Source of the DNA: Catenaria anguillulae PL171 | Lineage: Eukaryota > Blastocladiomycota > Blastocladiomycetes > Blastocladiales > Catenariaceae | DNA: 64,000 nt | Reading direction: 5' to 3' | Assembly: GCA_002102555.1 (NCBI GenBank) | Contig: MCFL01000034.1 | Location: 1 to 64,000, forward strand | Shown: piece by piece, positions 23,117-34,440 of the stretch | How the letters are laid out: every line of letters starts with the position of its first letter | How positions within the stretch are numbered: position 1 is the first letter of the stretch | Program-made: the position numbers and the translations under genes | The notes under the pieces: model-generated | What the model saw: only the letters and a program-made list of their open reading frames with translations | Told to the model about the DNA's origin: nothing | Database searches by the model: none

Positions 23117-24816
23117 ATGACTGCGCCGACATCTGTCCCGACGCACCTCCACCCCACTCGGCCTCCACGACCTCCACCCACTCTCAGCTCAGCCTCAGCC
23201 TCAGCCTACCTTCAATCAGAGCTCAACTGCAACACAACCAGCTTCCTCTACAGCCCCTCCACACACTCGCAACATGTCCTCCAACTCGGCGCCAATCCCC
23301 AGCAGCCGTCTTCAGCATCGCCTGCCGCACCAGCTCCCACAAATGCCCCGCCTCCAGCCTCCGCCCTGTCGCCAACTCGCGCCACGGCAAGCTCAACACT
23401 CGACCACGCAAACCACGGGCACTCAATTTACCCCAATAGCCTCCACCCGCTGGCATTCACCTTCTGCGCGACGATCCAACGCTTTCAAGCCCAGCAGCCT
23501 GCGCTTCCGCCCTATTGGTTGATTTGCAAAAACAGCTTGGGGTCGATCAAACCACGCTCAGTATCATGGGCACGGAACAACCGCCTCCCATGCTTATTCC
23601 TTGCCCTGCCCGTGCGTAGGCAAGTGGTCATTCAAATTGACCCCTTGGAAATGGACACCATTCACGCCCGGATCCTCCTCTTCAATCACAGCAAATCTCG
23701 AATCAAACGGCGAGTCATCCACCAAAGCAATAGCAGCAATTCTGGTAACGGCCTCATCTTGCATCATTGGACTCGCGGCGGCCCAGCGTCCGACTCGGAA
23801 TGCTCCACCAACCGTTTTGCTGCCTTCTCGACCCGCGCGAAACCGGACATTGTCACATACACAACTGAAGAATACAACCAAGTCCTGGTCGACGATGCAT
23901 GGACCAAGCCCGATACGGACCATCTGTTTGACCTTTGCCGCCAATTCGACCTGCGCTTCCCCATCATTGCCGACCGTTACACTGCCCCATCGGCCGCGTA
24001 CGTGACATGGAAGATCTCAAGGCCCGCTACGTGGACGTGACACGCCGCGTGCTCTCCCGCTTGCGCCACCCGCTCGCCGACCCGCCCACAAAGGCCCTGC
24101 TCAACTCGCTGCACTTTGACGCGGAAAAGGAACGCATCCGCAAGTCGCATGTGCGCACGCTGCAGGCTAGATCGCAGGCCGATGTGGATGAGGAAGATCG
24201 GTTGCACGCACTACTCCTCGATATCGAAGCCCACCAGATCCTCATCACGCGCGAGCGCAGCGAGGTGCTCAGCCGGTTCTTCAAGGGATACGACCCTCAG
24301 TACATGGCCGACTACAATGCCCAGCGCTCAGAGTACAAGGAAAAGATGATGGTCAATGGCGTGGCCAGCACCTTGGTCACGATCGACGGCATTCTCAACT
24401 ATGGCGAGCAAGCAAAGCTCACGCCTGGCGTCAGTGTGCGCAGTGCAGGCATTCGAAGCCTGAAACCCGCCGTTGTGGCGCGCATCGGGCCCATCATGCA
24501 GGGCATGTACAAGATCCGCCCGTCGACGTTGCCCATCATGTGCACGAGCAAGTTGGCAGCTGCGTTTGAGGAGACGAGGTCGGCCATCATTCACAAGTTG
24601 GATTTGCAGAAGCAGGTCGAAAAGGCCGAGGCCGATTTGCGCGGCATGCGCGGAGGCAGTGTGGGCTCTGGGTATGGTGCTGGGTCGCATTTGGGTAAAG
24701 GGATGGGGAAGGGAAGCGCTTCTGGCTTGGCGCAGCATGATAAAAGGTCCTTGGTTGGGTCGTCGCCGCATCCCATGGGAGATGGAAGGGATCGAAAGCG
24801 GGCCAGGAGGAATTGA
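23117..24816 (+). CDS. SWC4: SWC4/DMAP1-like chromatin subunit (frame interrupted)
   Basis: This is the homologue of Swc4/DMAP1, a shared subunit of the SWR1 histone-exchange and NuA4 acetyltransferase complexes. Diagnostic sequence includes FKLTPWKWTPF, then GLILHHW, then YTTEEYNQVLVDDAWTK, DHLFDLCRQFDLRFPIIADR and RDMEDLKARY. A helical C-terminal half follows and the protein ends in a basic DRKRARRN. The N-terminal 110 residues are Pro/Ser/Thr-rich. The frame steps by -1 four times, at about 23446-23448, 23613-23615, 23744-23745 and 23992-23993. Each is explained by one missing base, mostly in a short G or C run, and between them the sequence matches the family well. One in-frame stop (at about 23617) arises only because of such a step. 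The true start could be slightly different or follow an undetected intron. Confidence 0.85.
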
Positions 24817-25341
24817 GACTGTGATTCTGGTTGATCATGGTTCACTTGTACATATTGTCACTTTTCATGCAGCACGTGTATGTATTGTGCTCATGTTTAC
24901 GTCGAAATTTTGGGACTTGACCTGTAAGTTGTAACGATTTCCCACACCTAAAAAGAGTCCATCATAGCAACGGCCATTGAACGGGGCATATAATGTCGAC
25001 GGCCCAACTCTTTGAGTGCTTTGGCACAAGTGGTCCTCGGCATCCGAAGTGAAGGTCAAAGGGCAAACGCGTCCCGACTCTGCCGACGCGAACACCATCA
25101 CATCACGGAATGGACTTGAATGGGTGGTCAGGGTGGACACAGCATCCAAGTGTGTCGAACCCTTCTCGGAATAGCGAAATCCGTGTCGGATTTTTACGCC
25201 GAAAAGTCACCCGGTGCCATCCGCACCCAATGCAAATCGCTCCACATGACATAGAAATAGTGTCTCTTTGACATCAAGCTCTCTTGCAACATCAACCTCG
25301 CCCAAACCTGGGCGCGATTCAGCTTTCCATCATAAAGAATC
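24817..25341. other. Intergenic region
   Basis: About 525 bp. A 94-residue frame on the - strand (24865-25149) has no recognisable composition and is not called as a gene. Confidence 0.45.
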
Positions 25342-26097
25342 ATGAAGCACTTCATCGCGTTGGTGTTTTCGTTCGTCGCCTTTATGAGCTTTGCCGCCCT
25401 GGCAAGCGCCCAAGGCATCACTGGTGCGCATGAATACAACTTGTGCCAACCCAACACGGGTGTTCCCACGATCCCCGTGACACTGACTGAACAGGAGCTC
25501 ACATCGATTTCACCCAGTCAATCCACCCGCCGCCACCGCGACCATTGCCCCACCACCACTGGCGACTAGCGCGCCGGATGTCAACTGTACCGCCCTGAGG
25601 ACCTGCAGCGACTGTGTCAAGAACGGGGCCTGCGGATGGTGTGGTGTCAACGACGGCACATGCATTCGCGCGTTCAACCCGCTTCATGGTCAAGGAACCG
25701 GAATCGATGCGTGTTATGGACAGACCGATCAGTTCTTCTTATTCCAATGTACATCCAGATACGCGGTATTATCTTCGCCCGATGATAGCAGTGTATCGAC
25801 TCACATGTGCACTTCTCTCAAACAGGCTCGATTGGCGCCAAAACCGCCTCCATCTTGGCCATTGCGGGCGGCATCGTTGCCGGCTTCATTCTCATGTTTC
25901 TCATCACTTGCATGATTCGCATGCGCCGGTCCGGGACTGGCAACTCCGCATTCACGCGGATGGTCGACGACTTTGACAAGCGGTATGGCAAAGGCAACAA
26001 GAAGGGAGGCGCCAAGGAGGCAAAGAAAAAGAAGGAGCCTGCGCAGCCCATGATTGATTACAAGCAGTCGTTCATGAGCGGGCCAAGCAGGGTTTGA
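25342..26097 (+). CDS. Type I membrane protein with PSI-like cysteine domain
   Basis: Three exons (25342-25459, 25518-25748, 25826-26097) give 206 residues. The protein starts with a signal peptide, MKHFIALVFSFVAFMSFA then ALASAQG. After a short Pro/Ala/Thr linker comes a Cys-rich module with the plexin-semaphorin-integrin (PSI) spacing, from NCTALRTCSDCVKNGACGWC to LFQC. A single membrane helix follows (ILAIAGGIVAGFILMFLITC), then a cytosolic tail of about 60 residues with a Lys-rich stretch (KEAKKKKE). The protein is probably at the cell surface or in the secretory pathway. The first intron is placed by frame (donor GTGTTC, branch-like CTGAC, acceptor CAG). The function is unknown; PSI modules usually position extracellular partners. 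Confidence 0.7.
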
Positions 26098-26283
26098 TGC
26101 AGTTGGCGGCTATTCGTTTGTGTACATAATCAATTCCTTCCAGACTGGGCCTGAGCGTGGTCAGCACTTGCTTATCGAATGCCGTCAGAGTACAATACAT
26201 TGAAGTGAAGATAAATATGATACACAAGTAATCGACTAAACTAAACGCTGTTGTCTATCAACATGTAGTCGAAAAACAACAAA

Positions 26284-28383
26284 CTAATCCCTCGACCTCA
26301 ACACGACCGACACCAACTGGGTCACCAACGCTGTACCGACACTCAGCCAAACGGCCATCTCGGTCGATGTGCCCTTGATGTATCCAAACGCCTCCATAAT
26401 CACCCTCCCGTAATACAGGAGCAACAATGGGCGAGTCAACAAACCCGTCGCGACCGCCAACAACGTCTCGCCAACCGTCGACGCGCCGTTTCAGTGTCAT
26501 CATCGTCCTTTGTTGCGTCGAGAAACACGGCGCTCACGGCGCCCAAAACGAGGCCGCGGTACACCAGCGACACAGCGGTCCACCAGGGGAGGCGTGCAAG
26601 GAGGGCTGAGAGGGCAGATGCGATGCGGGTGAGCAGGGGCGCCGAGGCGGGCGTGGAAGGGGAGGTGGGCGAGACAGAATGGATTGAATCAAGCTGTGGG
26701 GATGGAGCACAATTGGGTGAGGATCGAGGCAAGCTGCTTGCAGAAACAGGTGTCGAGAAACGTACCTCATTGCTTTGGCACCAAGGCCAGATTGTTGATA
26801 TGCTGCAGCAGCGCCCGAGCGGAGAACGGGAATGGTATCGACGACCGAGCGTGAAGGAGAAATGGCCGTTGTCAGAACAAGCGCGGCATACATTGTCTGA
26901 ATGTGCGGCACGAATGTGAGAAAAACAGGCAAAAAAAAGGCGGAAGCACGGCAGTCACATACCAGGAACAAGGCTTCTGCGCCCGGCGCATCGTTCTCGC
27001 CTGGCTGCAATAAAAATGCCATCGCCAACACGGCGGCCACGCAGAGACCAAAGACAACCAACACCACCAATCGCAAATGAGGGTCCGAGAGGAGTGTGTA
27101 GAGTGAGTAGAATTGATACAGGGCAAGAGCAGTGCCGGCAAGCAACGGAATCGCAACTTTGGGCTGTGGGATGGAGAGAGAAGGAACGAATGCGGCAATG
27201 GAAGCGGGGAGAAGCGAGCGAATGGAGGTTGGAGCAGAGGCAGAACGTGAAGAGCGAGCAGGAGAGGCAGGAGCAGAGCGAATGACGGATGGGACAGGAA
27301 TGTGAGCCAACGCCTTTTTTACCCGCTTGGAAACTCGGTGCATGGACGTGGAGATTGCCTGGGACGCATCCTTTGCCACCTCGGCAACAGCAACCTGGGC
27401 AGCCCCAACGCTCAGCGCGCCATTCGCCGCTGACGACGCCTTGCCGCCCTTGATTGCTGCTGCCGAATGGGCAAGGGAAGCTCCACGCATCCGTGGCTGC
27501 AATCCACCACGCCCTGCGACCGCCGACGACGAGCGTGCATGGCTACCCGAGCGCCCCGCTGCGGACCGACTGCTGGTACGCACCCGATCGTTCTCATCCA
27601 CACTGATTTGCATGATGCGGCCAATCAGTTTGACGATAAAGACGGTTGCAAGGCCTTCGACGATTGCCAGGACGGGCGGAGTGTACTGGATCACCGCGCG
27701 GATGAGTAGACGAGCAAACGCAGAGTCGACAGCGGTCGTCAAAGGGAGATAAGCCGAAGCGAGTGACGGGTGAAGCGAGCCGAGCAGCAGATGGGCAATT
27801 GGGAGGAGTGCAATCACGGGTGACAACATCGAAAGAATATATGTCTGAGCAAAGCAAACCTTGAGCGTTAGTCAACTCGCATGGTCACAGGATACGAGAA
27901 AGGAACAAAGCGGACGGACCGCGATTGACGGAAGTCTTCCGCGCATAAACGCCAAGGCTCCGTAGTAACTGGCCCATAGCAAAAGCGTATTCAGGCCCAC
28001 CGTTTCTGAGATGGCATAGGCCAGCGGCAAGAAAGCGAGGTGAACCACGGTTGGAAGCACCGTGCCCGCCAAAAAGATGGCAGCTTCAAGGGCAAAGAAA
28101 AGCATGACGGCTAGCCGTTGGTTGAAGCGAATCAAAGATATTGGAATATGGTCAATCCGAGGGGTCGATCTCCCGCGTGTATCGTATTTCTGAGCGAGAT
28201 GAGGTAGGCGGCGTGAAGAACGTGCGTGATGATGGCAACAGCAGCCTGTTGAATTGTCTTTAGGGGCCAGGTCGGTACTTGTATGGCAACCGTCGACAGT
28301 AGGACAAAGGGCAAATGCAGTGTCTCTGTGAAGGCTAAGTGCATATACATGGCGCTGGTTGGTGTTGCGCTTTGATTCACCAT
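26284..28383 (-). CDS. ICE2-family ER membrane protein (frame interrupted)
   Basis: This is a polytopic membrane protein resembling Ice2, which shapes cortical ER and regulates lipid metabolism in yeast. It starts MVNQSATPTSAMYMHLAF at 28383. Hydrophobic helices occur throughout the N-terminal half, including the family-like segment RAVIQYTPPVLAIVEGLA followed by TVFIVKLIGR. A polar, Ser/Ala-rich cytosolic loop of about 130 residues follows, then further helices and RDPLG-free short tail VLRSRD. Introns at about 27919-27860, 26958-26890 and 26760-26694 are visible from frame changes with GT/AG borders. Two -1 frame steps remain, at 28161-28164 (GGGG) and between 26474 and 26488. The family assignment rests on the helix pattern and the VEG...GR segment. 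Confidence 0.65.
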
Positions 28384-28880
28384 TTTGGGCGAGGAGCGTC
28401 GTGCACGTCTCGCTCGTCCAAAACTGTGTCTTCACGTCAGTGAGTGGTGCTGAAGACTCACACTCACTGATCACCTGCAAGCCTTCCCCTGCCCCATGCA
28501 TTTGAACCACTGCCTGTATTTACCTTGGCACGTTGATCCTCCATTTGAACGCTCCCGGAGCTCACAGCTGGACTACGAATATCGATCCGCTGTCAAAAAA
28601 AGGAGCGTCACAAGATTCGATTTGCAAATCAAGTCCTTGGACTGATTGTACTTTCTGAGAATCGTTCATTTGAACCGGAGGGAACTGAGTGAGTCTTAGC
28701 CATCACGGGGCCAACACATTGGGAAAGACAACAGTGACCGAACTATATGGTGAAACAAAGGGCGACAGGAAGAGGACGGGCGAGAAGGGAAGAGGCAACT
28801 CATGAAGAATGCGGGGAAGCGATCAATAAGGGAATCGTGTGATTCATGGAAAATGAATCGAATGTTGATGTTGAGACAGC
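28384..28880. other. Intergenic region between two - strand genes
   Basis: About 500 bp holding the 3' UTR of the BAR-domain gene and the promoter of the ICE2 gene. No coding or RNA signal is seen. Confidence 0.45.
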
Positions 28881-30175
28881 TTACTTGTCCGTGTTGTACA
28901 TGGCCTGCTGCGTCATTTGCATCTCGTCAATTTCGGGGGCTGCACAGCACAAGCTCGCATGGGTGAGTGAATGAACATAGTCGGGGAAAACAAAGGCAGG
29001 GCAACAGGCACGCACCAAGCTCGGTCAACACTTGGACGCATAACTTGTGGTACGCCAAATGCTGCGCAACAAGATCAGCAATGTGGCGCAGAATGGCGGG
29101 AGATTCAACCAGCGACTTCATCAACTTTGTGGCCTCCTCGACGGCGTCAACGAAAACGTCTTCCGCCTTCTCGAGCTCGACTTGCAGCTCCTCTGCGCGC
29201 TGAGGAGAAGCAGACTTGAAGCGAGACTTGACGCCGTCCAGTTGAAGACGCGTGGTAGTCACATTGCGGCGGGCACGCTGGAATTGGGTGAGAAGGAGCG
29301 ACAAGGAAGCAACAAAAACGGTTAAATCAAGAAAGATTGCCAAGTCGAGAGGGGGTCGATTACGTACAGAAACGTTTGCAAGACGGTCGTTGACAATCTC
29401 CCCGATTGGTGCAGTAAACTTGACGGCAGTTTCAGACTTCTGTTCGAGGCAAAAGAACAATCATGTGCAGCGAACGCAAAGTGAGAAACGGCAGATTGCT
29501 TGATGTAGTCGCAGGAAGCACCGCACTAAACATAAGAGAGCCATACCAAACTGACTTGCGCATCGCCAAGTTTCTCCTCGGACGTCGCCAACTTGCGAAG
29601 TGCGGCAGCCAAGGGCTCCTGGCCAAGGGTATCCGCCGACTGAACACAAATGCGCGCAAGGGCATGGTTGGCGGTGGGCGGCGGGGGTGGGGCGTTGGGA
29701 TCCGAGGCAACTGCAGCAGCGATTGGGGTCTGAGCCAGAACTGGCGCGGCCGTGGTCTTGATGGACTTGGTGATATCGAAAAAGGTGTTGGACACGGCGG
29801 TCGGAATAACGGACTGGGACGTGTGGCCGTGCGTCTTGAGGAGAGCAGACAAAGTTGCGTGGATGGCATCGATTTTGTGTTCGAGGTCAATGTACTCGGG
29901 AGGAAGCCTGGCGTGGTGCGGGCGTGGGTTAGAATACATTGGGCACTTGCTGTTTTTGTGGTGGTGCGCGACGAGATCGATGGACAGTCCAAAGTCGAGG
30001 ACTGCGGGGAAGAGTGTGAAGAAAGTGCGCATGACAGGTACTCGGTGAGGTCGGAGGCGCTTCCGAGCTTTTCCTGAGCCATTTGGCGGGCGGTGCCAAA
30101 GCCGCGCTCAATGTTCTTGGCGATGGGCGAGAGCTGAGTGCCCAGGCCGTTGAGTTGCTTGAGAAGAGAGTCCAT
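28881..30175 (-). CDS. BAR-domain protein, Gvp36-like
   Basis: Five exons (30175-30036, 29907-29547, 29439-29368, 29277-29016, 28939-28881) join in phase to 297 residues with no break. The N-terminus, MDSLLKQLNGLGTQLSPIAK then GFGTARQMAQEKLG, resembles the amphipathic start of fungal Gvp36-type BAR proteins of Golgi and early endosomes. It is followed by the family-like LPPEYIDLEHKIDAIH. The central and C-terminal parts are long amphipathic helices rich in charged residues (VELEKAEDVFVDAVEEATKL), as in a BAR dimer that senses membrane curvature. A Pro run interrupts the first helix pair. It is divergent from the secreted protease gene. Confidence 0.75.
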
Positions 30176-30777
30176 GGTTGCAAACGTTGTTGACTTCAAA
30201 TGCATTTGGAGAGCTTGGTCCACTTTTGCCTTGTGCCGTGCTTGTCTTAAGCTTGGCGAGTCCTTGTCCTTGATCTTTGTGTCAGACTCAGACTGCAGGC
30301 AGAGGCAGAGAGGCACCGCCAAGAAGTCAAGAGTGGTGGCGTCACAGCCGATCGCCCACGCGTGCGTCAAAAGGCTAGGGCGGGCACCTCGATCCGACGC
30401 GCCGAAACCTTCCACCATCAAGGGCGCACTGCGCCAAGTGAGCAAACCATCGCCGCCTCGGCGTTTGTCTCAGACCGTGTTCGTTTGCCCAGCGCCATAC
30501 CCCATACATACTTATGCATTGAGTGTGCCATCACCTCTCCGCTTGCTGCGAACAAATTTCTGAGCATGCAGGGACACGCGCCGCAGCCTTCGTCGCAGCT
30601 TGTATTTGACTCCAATGTCAAATGGCAAGCTACATGGCATGCGACACGAGCAAACGGTCGGCTCTTGATGGAGTGCATGTCTTTCCCTCCTATTCATGGT
30701 GTCGAATCCTCAACTCCTCAAATGCAACCAGCACCCGTCCGCCTCCTCATCCCGTTTGTACGGTGCCATCCGTACAG
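30176..30777. promoter_or_regulatory. Divergent promoter region of the BAR and protease genes
   Basis: About 600 bp between divergent starts. Frames open here do not resemble conserved proteins. No motif is named. Confidence 0.4.
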
Positions 30778-32367
30778 ATGCATGCAAAGATCATCGCCAT
30801 GAATGCTCATTACCTGATGCTACTAGGGCTCTGCTCCCTGCTGCTTGCTACTCAAGTCGCGGTCGCTCTGCCGCCATCCTCGCGCGGCCAACGCCCTGCT
30901 TCGCCTCTCGCAGTTCGCCCTCGGATCGTTCAAGTCAAACTGCCCATCTCGATTGGGCGCAAGGGAATCCCATGCCCGCCTGCAGACCCGAAGCCTGTCC
31001 CTCGCAAGGTTGTTTACTCCCAAACGATCGACTTGCCTCAGATCGACCCGTCTCGCGCCGACGACATTGTGTGGTCGCGGCTTCTGTTTGTCCCAACCGA
31101 GACGAAACTGCGAATGCCCGCAAAGAAGCCTACCAAGGCTGGCTGGGGTGAGCAATTGCCCGGTGACATTTTGAGGATTACGGCGTTGGCTGATCCAAAC
31201 AAGTCTGTTCAGGTATGGATATTCAAGTCACAGAGCCACCCAATCCCAAGTCAACAGTGGCTCATCTCATCACTTGCTTGGATTCTTGACAGTACTTGAA
31301 TGCGGAAACGCTGCAGCAATGGAGCCATCGCTCTGCTTATTTCAACGGCGGCCGCCTGCTCATTGAAGTCCTGGCAGATCCCGCGATTCCAACCAAACCC
31401 GACGAAACCATCTCTATTGTCATCGATTCCGTCAGCGTCAACAACCAAGTCGGCCGTGCAACCACTATCTACCTTCCGCCACCCAACTCGCTCTGCACTC
31501 CCAAGGACGAACGCAAACCATCTCGCGACGCTCGCCAAGGCCGTTTGTACCCAGCCAGTTGCACCGCCTTCACGGTCAATGATGGAAAAAATGGCTGCCA
31601 AGTCACTGCCGGCCACTGCTTTGCCGATGGAACGGATCCCACCGAGCAAGTGCTGCAAGCGGACGTACCGCTCTCGACCACTCTGCTTTATGGTGACAGG
31701 CTGTTTGCCATCCACCGCCACCCGCCCGCCGACAAGCAGTGGGCGATTGATCCCTCCTCGGTCCAGTTTGGTTACGTGACGCCGTCGGATGAGGAGTACG
31801 AAAAGGGCGACCTGAGCAAGGGCGAAGACTGGGCTGTTCTTGGCACGTTCCGCAACCCGAACCACGGGCAAACGTTCCGTGAGTTCAACAAGGGCCAGCA
31901 GTACAGCTTGGCCCAGTTGGACAAGAATGGACGGCTCGATGCCAAGGTGCTCAAGAAGTCGACCAAGATCGCCTTGACTGGGTATGGGACATCGCCACTG
32001 GCAGGTGAGGACAAGGTCATAAAGTCGATGGATTTGACGCAGCAGACAGTTGTTGCCACGCTGTTTGATTCGCCCGACGCAAATCATTTGCGGCATCGCG
32101 CAGATTCGCATGGTGGCCAGAGTGGGTCGCCGATTATTCTCGTTGGAACCGATACTGTGATTGGGGTATGACTTTCGTTCTCTGCGAGATTCACATTCAT
32201 TCAACCATCGTCGCTCACGGCCAATTGGTATCGCCTTCATGTAGATTCACACGAACGGTGGTTGCGATCCGAGCAATGCGCAGTCGTCCAACTGGGGCTC
32301 GACGGTGGCCATGGCGGGTTTGAGAAAGGCTCTCAGCATTCCGTTGGGTGTTTGCGCAGCGGCGTAA
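30778..32367 (+). CDS. Secreted trypsin-fold serine protease, V8-like
   Basis: Three exons (30778-31212, 31293-32165, 32245-32367) give 476 residues. A hydrophobic signal sequence (LMLLGLCSLLLATQVAVA) follows a start at 30778 or 30799. A propeptide-like region of about 200 residues comes before the catalytic domain. The triad can be read as His253 in CQVTAGHC, Asp324 in GEDWAVLG and Ser422 in GGQSGSP. The GQSGSP form is closer to glutamyl-endopeptidase (V8-like) members of the chymotrypsin fold than to the GDSGGP of digestive trypsins. Specificity cannot be told. The protein is expected to be secreted. Both introns are short with canonical borders and no frame break is needed. Confidence 0.85.
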
Positions 32368-32641
32368 GTCTAAAGTGTGGGCGTGGGAGTGTTGGTGTGA
32401 CTGTATGGTTTTTTTACGTAGTTTTGTAATGGTAGTAACTTCGAGCCGATATTGTAGATTGCTATGGATGCGTATGTTCAATCCCGTTTTCGAATGTGCC
32501 GGTCGACACTGAAATCGCTGTTTTGTTTCATGGGCGCTCTGCCACGATAATGACTGAATCATCAACCGGAAGACATGGAACAATGGGGTCTTGATATTAA
32601 CTTTTTGAAAAGGTTACAACGTAAGGACACATAATGAACGA

Positions 32642-33586
32642 TCACACAACATGTCTGCGAGAAGGGGGAGAGCCCAAGGCTGTCTCGGCTTCACCAGTTG
32701 CACATGCCCCAGTGGGAAACAGGCTTGCAGCAACCCGAGAAGTTGAGGACGCTATTCCCAGCAACGCCAGGTAGTCACTCTTGGACTCAAAGACCTTGTC
32801 ACCAAAGCCGCTATTCTGCAACCAACTCAACATGCGTTGGAGCGCTTGCGGATTGGCCTTGACGAAATCGACCATGATCTCCCCCAACGGCTCCACGGTC
32901 ATTCCGGTCTCAATCCACCACTCAACAATCTCCCAATGGCCATTTTCGACAGCCTCGCGTAACACGCCTTGTGCCCTGAAATCCCACGCTGGGTGAAACG
33001 GCGAGGCAAACTTGTTCCGGAACCACCACTGAATGGCTGGCAAATGAGCACGACGCGCCGCGCCATCGAGAAGCCGCTTCTCGAACTTCATGACCCATGA
33101 AGTCGCGTTCGAGTGCCACCAATCTAGAACATGAACGTGGTTTCCAGACGTGGCCAGGGTCATTGCTTGTTGCGAATAATGAATTTGTGTTTGTCGACGA
33201 CGGCAACGCGGTGCGTGGGAATGGAGCTTGCCGCTGGGCGGCAGCGAGGGCGACTCGAGGCGATGCCACCATTGCAGGAGCGCAAGATCGCCGCGGCGGC
33301 AGCATTCGTCGATGGAGCAGGCGCTGGCGGTCGTGTAAATGACGAAGCAAAGGTCGGGGGCCATGCAAGGGAGAGCAAGCGCGATGGAGGCCAGGCTGCG
33401 GTCAATGTCATCTCGGGAAGGAAGCCCATTGGAAACGATGACGGTCGTGGGAACGGCTGTTGGGGTGGAGCCGGATTGGCGTGCAGCAGACAAGAGAGCA
33501 GCGGCCATGAGGAGAATCCCTTCCTGCAATTCGCGAGGAACGTCGGGAGCCGATGCAGGTTTACGTTGAGCAATGAGGTGAGGCAT
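32642..33586 (-). CDS. Ankyrin-like 'WW' repeat protein, F-box-like N-terminus
   Basis: An intronless 314-residue protein. Four degenerate ankyrin-like units share the pattern 'G-hydrophobic-x-x-LxWW': CRRGDLALLQWWH, TSGNHVHVLDWWH, RRAHLPAIQWWF and ENGHWEIVEWWI. The N-terminal DVPRELQEGILLMAAALL resembles the start of an F-box (LPxELxxxIL). I recall such proteins as a much-expanded family in Blastocladiomycota, but could not check this here. If the F-box is real, the protein could be a substrate adaptor for SCF ubiquitin ligases. The function is otherwise unknown. The gene is convergent with the protease gene, about 270 bp away. Confidence 0.75.
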   Translation of the reverse strand: MPHLIAQRKPASAPDVPRELQEGILLMAAALLSAARQSGSTPTAVPTTVIVSNGLPSRDDIDRSLASIALALPCMAPDLCFVIYTTASACSIDECCRRGDLALLQWWHRLESPSLPPSGKLHSHAPRCRRRQTQIHYSQQAMTLATSGNHVHVLDWWHSNATSWVMKFEKRLLDGAARRAHLPAIQWWFRNKFASPFHPAWDFRAQGVLREAVENGHWEIVEWWIETGMTVEPLGEIMVDFVKANPQALQRMLSWLQNSGFGDKVFESKSDYLALLGIASSTSRVAASLFPTGACATGEAETALGSPPSRRHVV

Positions 33587-34440
33587 GGTAACGTCAAGAG
33601 CGAAGAGCTAACAGTTGATGAATGGTACTATGTAAATAAATATCGGAGGAGAGATAGAAACAAAGTGACCATGCCTGCCTTTTGCATTCTGTTGCGCCAA
33701 TGGAAAGACACCAACCAAGTTGCTTTGACCCGTCGCCCAGTTCACGCAAAGCCAAATCCGCGTAGGCAACGCGGCACTTGACGTAAAGATCAAGGCTTGC
33801 CGATGGACCCGAGGCCAAACGAAAATCGGGAGTGGACTCATGACTTCTTCTCAATAGTGCCTTACTCTTTGGTTACTCAATTTATCGGATACTTACACAT
33901 TTGCCAAGTGAAAAAGGTCACTACAGCGTGCAGCGTACGAGTTCCCGCAAAGGCTTGTTGAAAACAATCACCCGCTTGAGACTTGCTCTTACGGAAATAC
34001 GGCGTCGCGGCCCCACAAAAGAGAGAAATCCAGATTCAACTTGTCTGAAAAGGCCAGTGCGGAAGTTCTGGTAACGGGGGATTAGCAGAAGCGTGTCGGC
34101 AATACCCGTTGACATACTGCAGTGAAACTGCAAAATGGGCCATGAACTCCTGGGAGGCTCGAAGAGGAGGGGCAAGGCAGACAAAGCGCAGAACCAAGCG
34201 GAGTGCGGGCTCGTCCTTGTCTTTGTCACCGCCAAGTCTCACCGATCTTATGGTCAATGGTCCAGAGTGAGACACGATTATCTTGGAGAACATTTTTATG
34301 TAAATGCCTCGGTCCCTGCTTCAACTGCAACGCATGAGAGCGAGATCGTGCTGCATTATCACCACACCCGCTTCCCAACCCCTCGCAGACTCTCTGCAAT
34401 CCTCATATTTATCTGCAAGATTCACGTTTTACGCTTACAC
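33587..34440. other. Divergent intergenic region
   Basis: About 850 bp between the ankyrin-like gene (-) and the VWA-like gene (+). A - strand frame at 33921-34235 lacks convincing features and is not called. Confidence 0.4.

Noticed and set aside
24865-25149. 94-codon frame on the - strand
   Set aside because: No conserved pattern or targeting signal; it is probably chance in an intergenic region.
12700-28400. Programmed ribosomal frameshifting or a novel decoding system
   Set aside because: The sites share no slippery heptamer, occur up to five times per gene and are limited to one block. Missing bases in the sequence explain them more simply.
33921-34235. 104-codon frame on the - strand between the ankyrin-like and VWA-like genes
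   Set aside because: No recognisable domain and no clear start context; overlapping frames are equally open.
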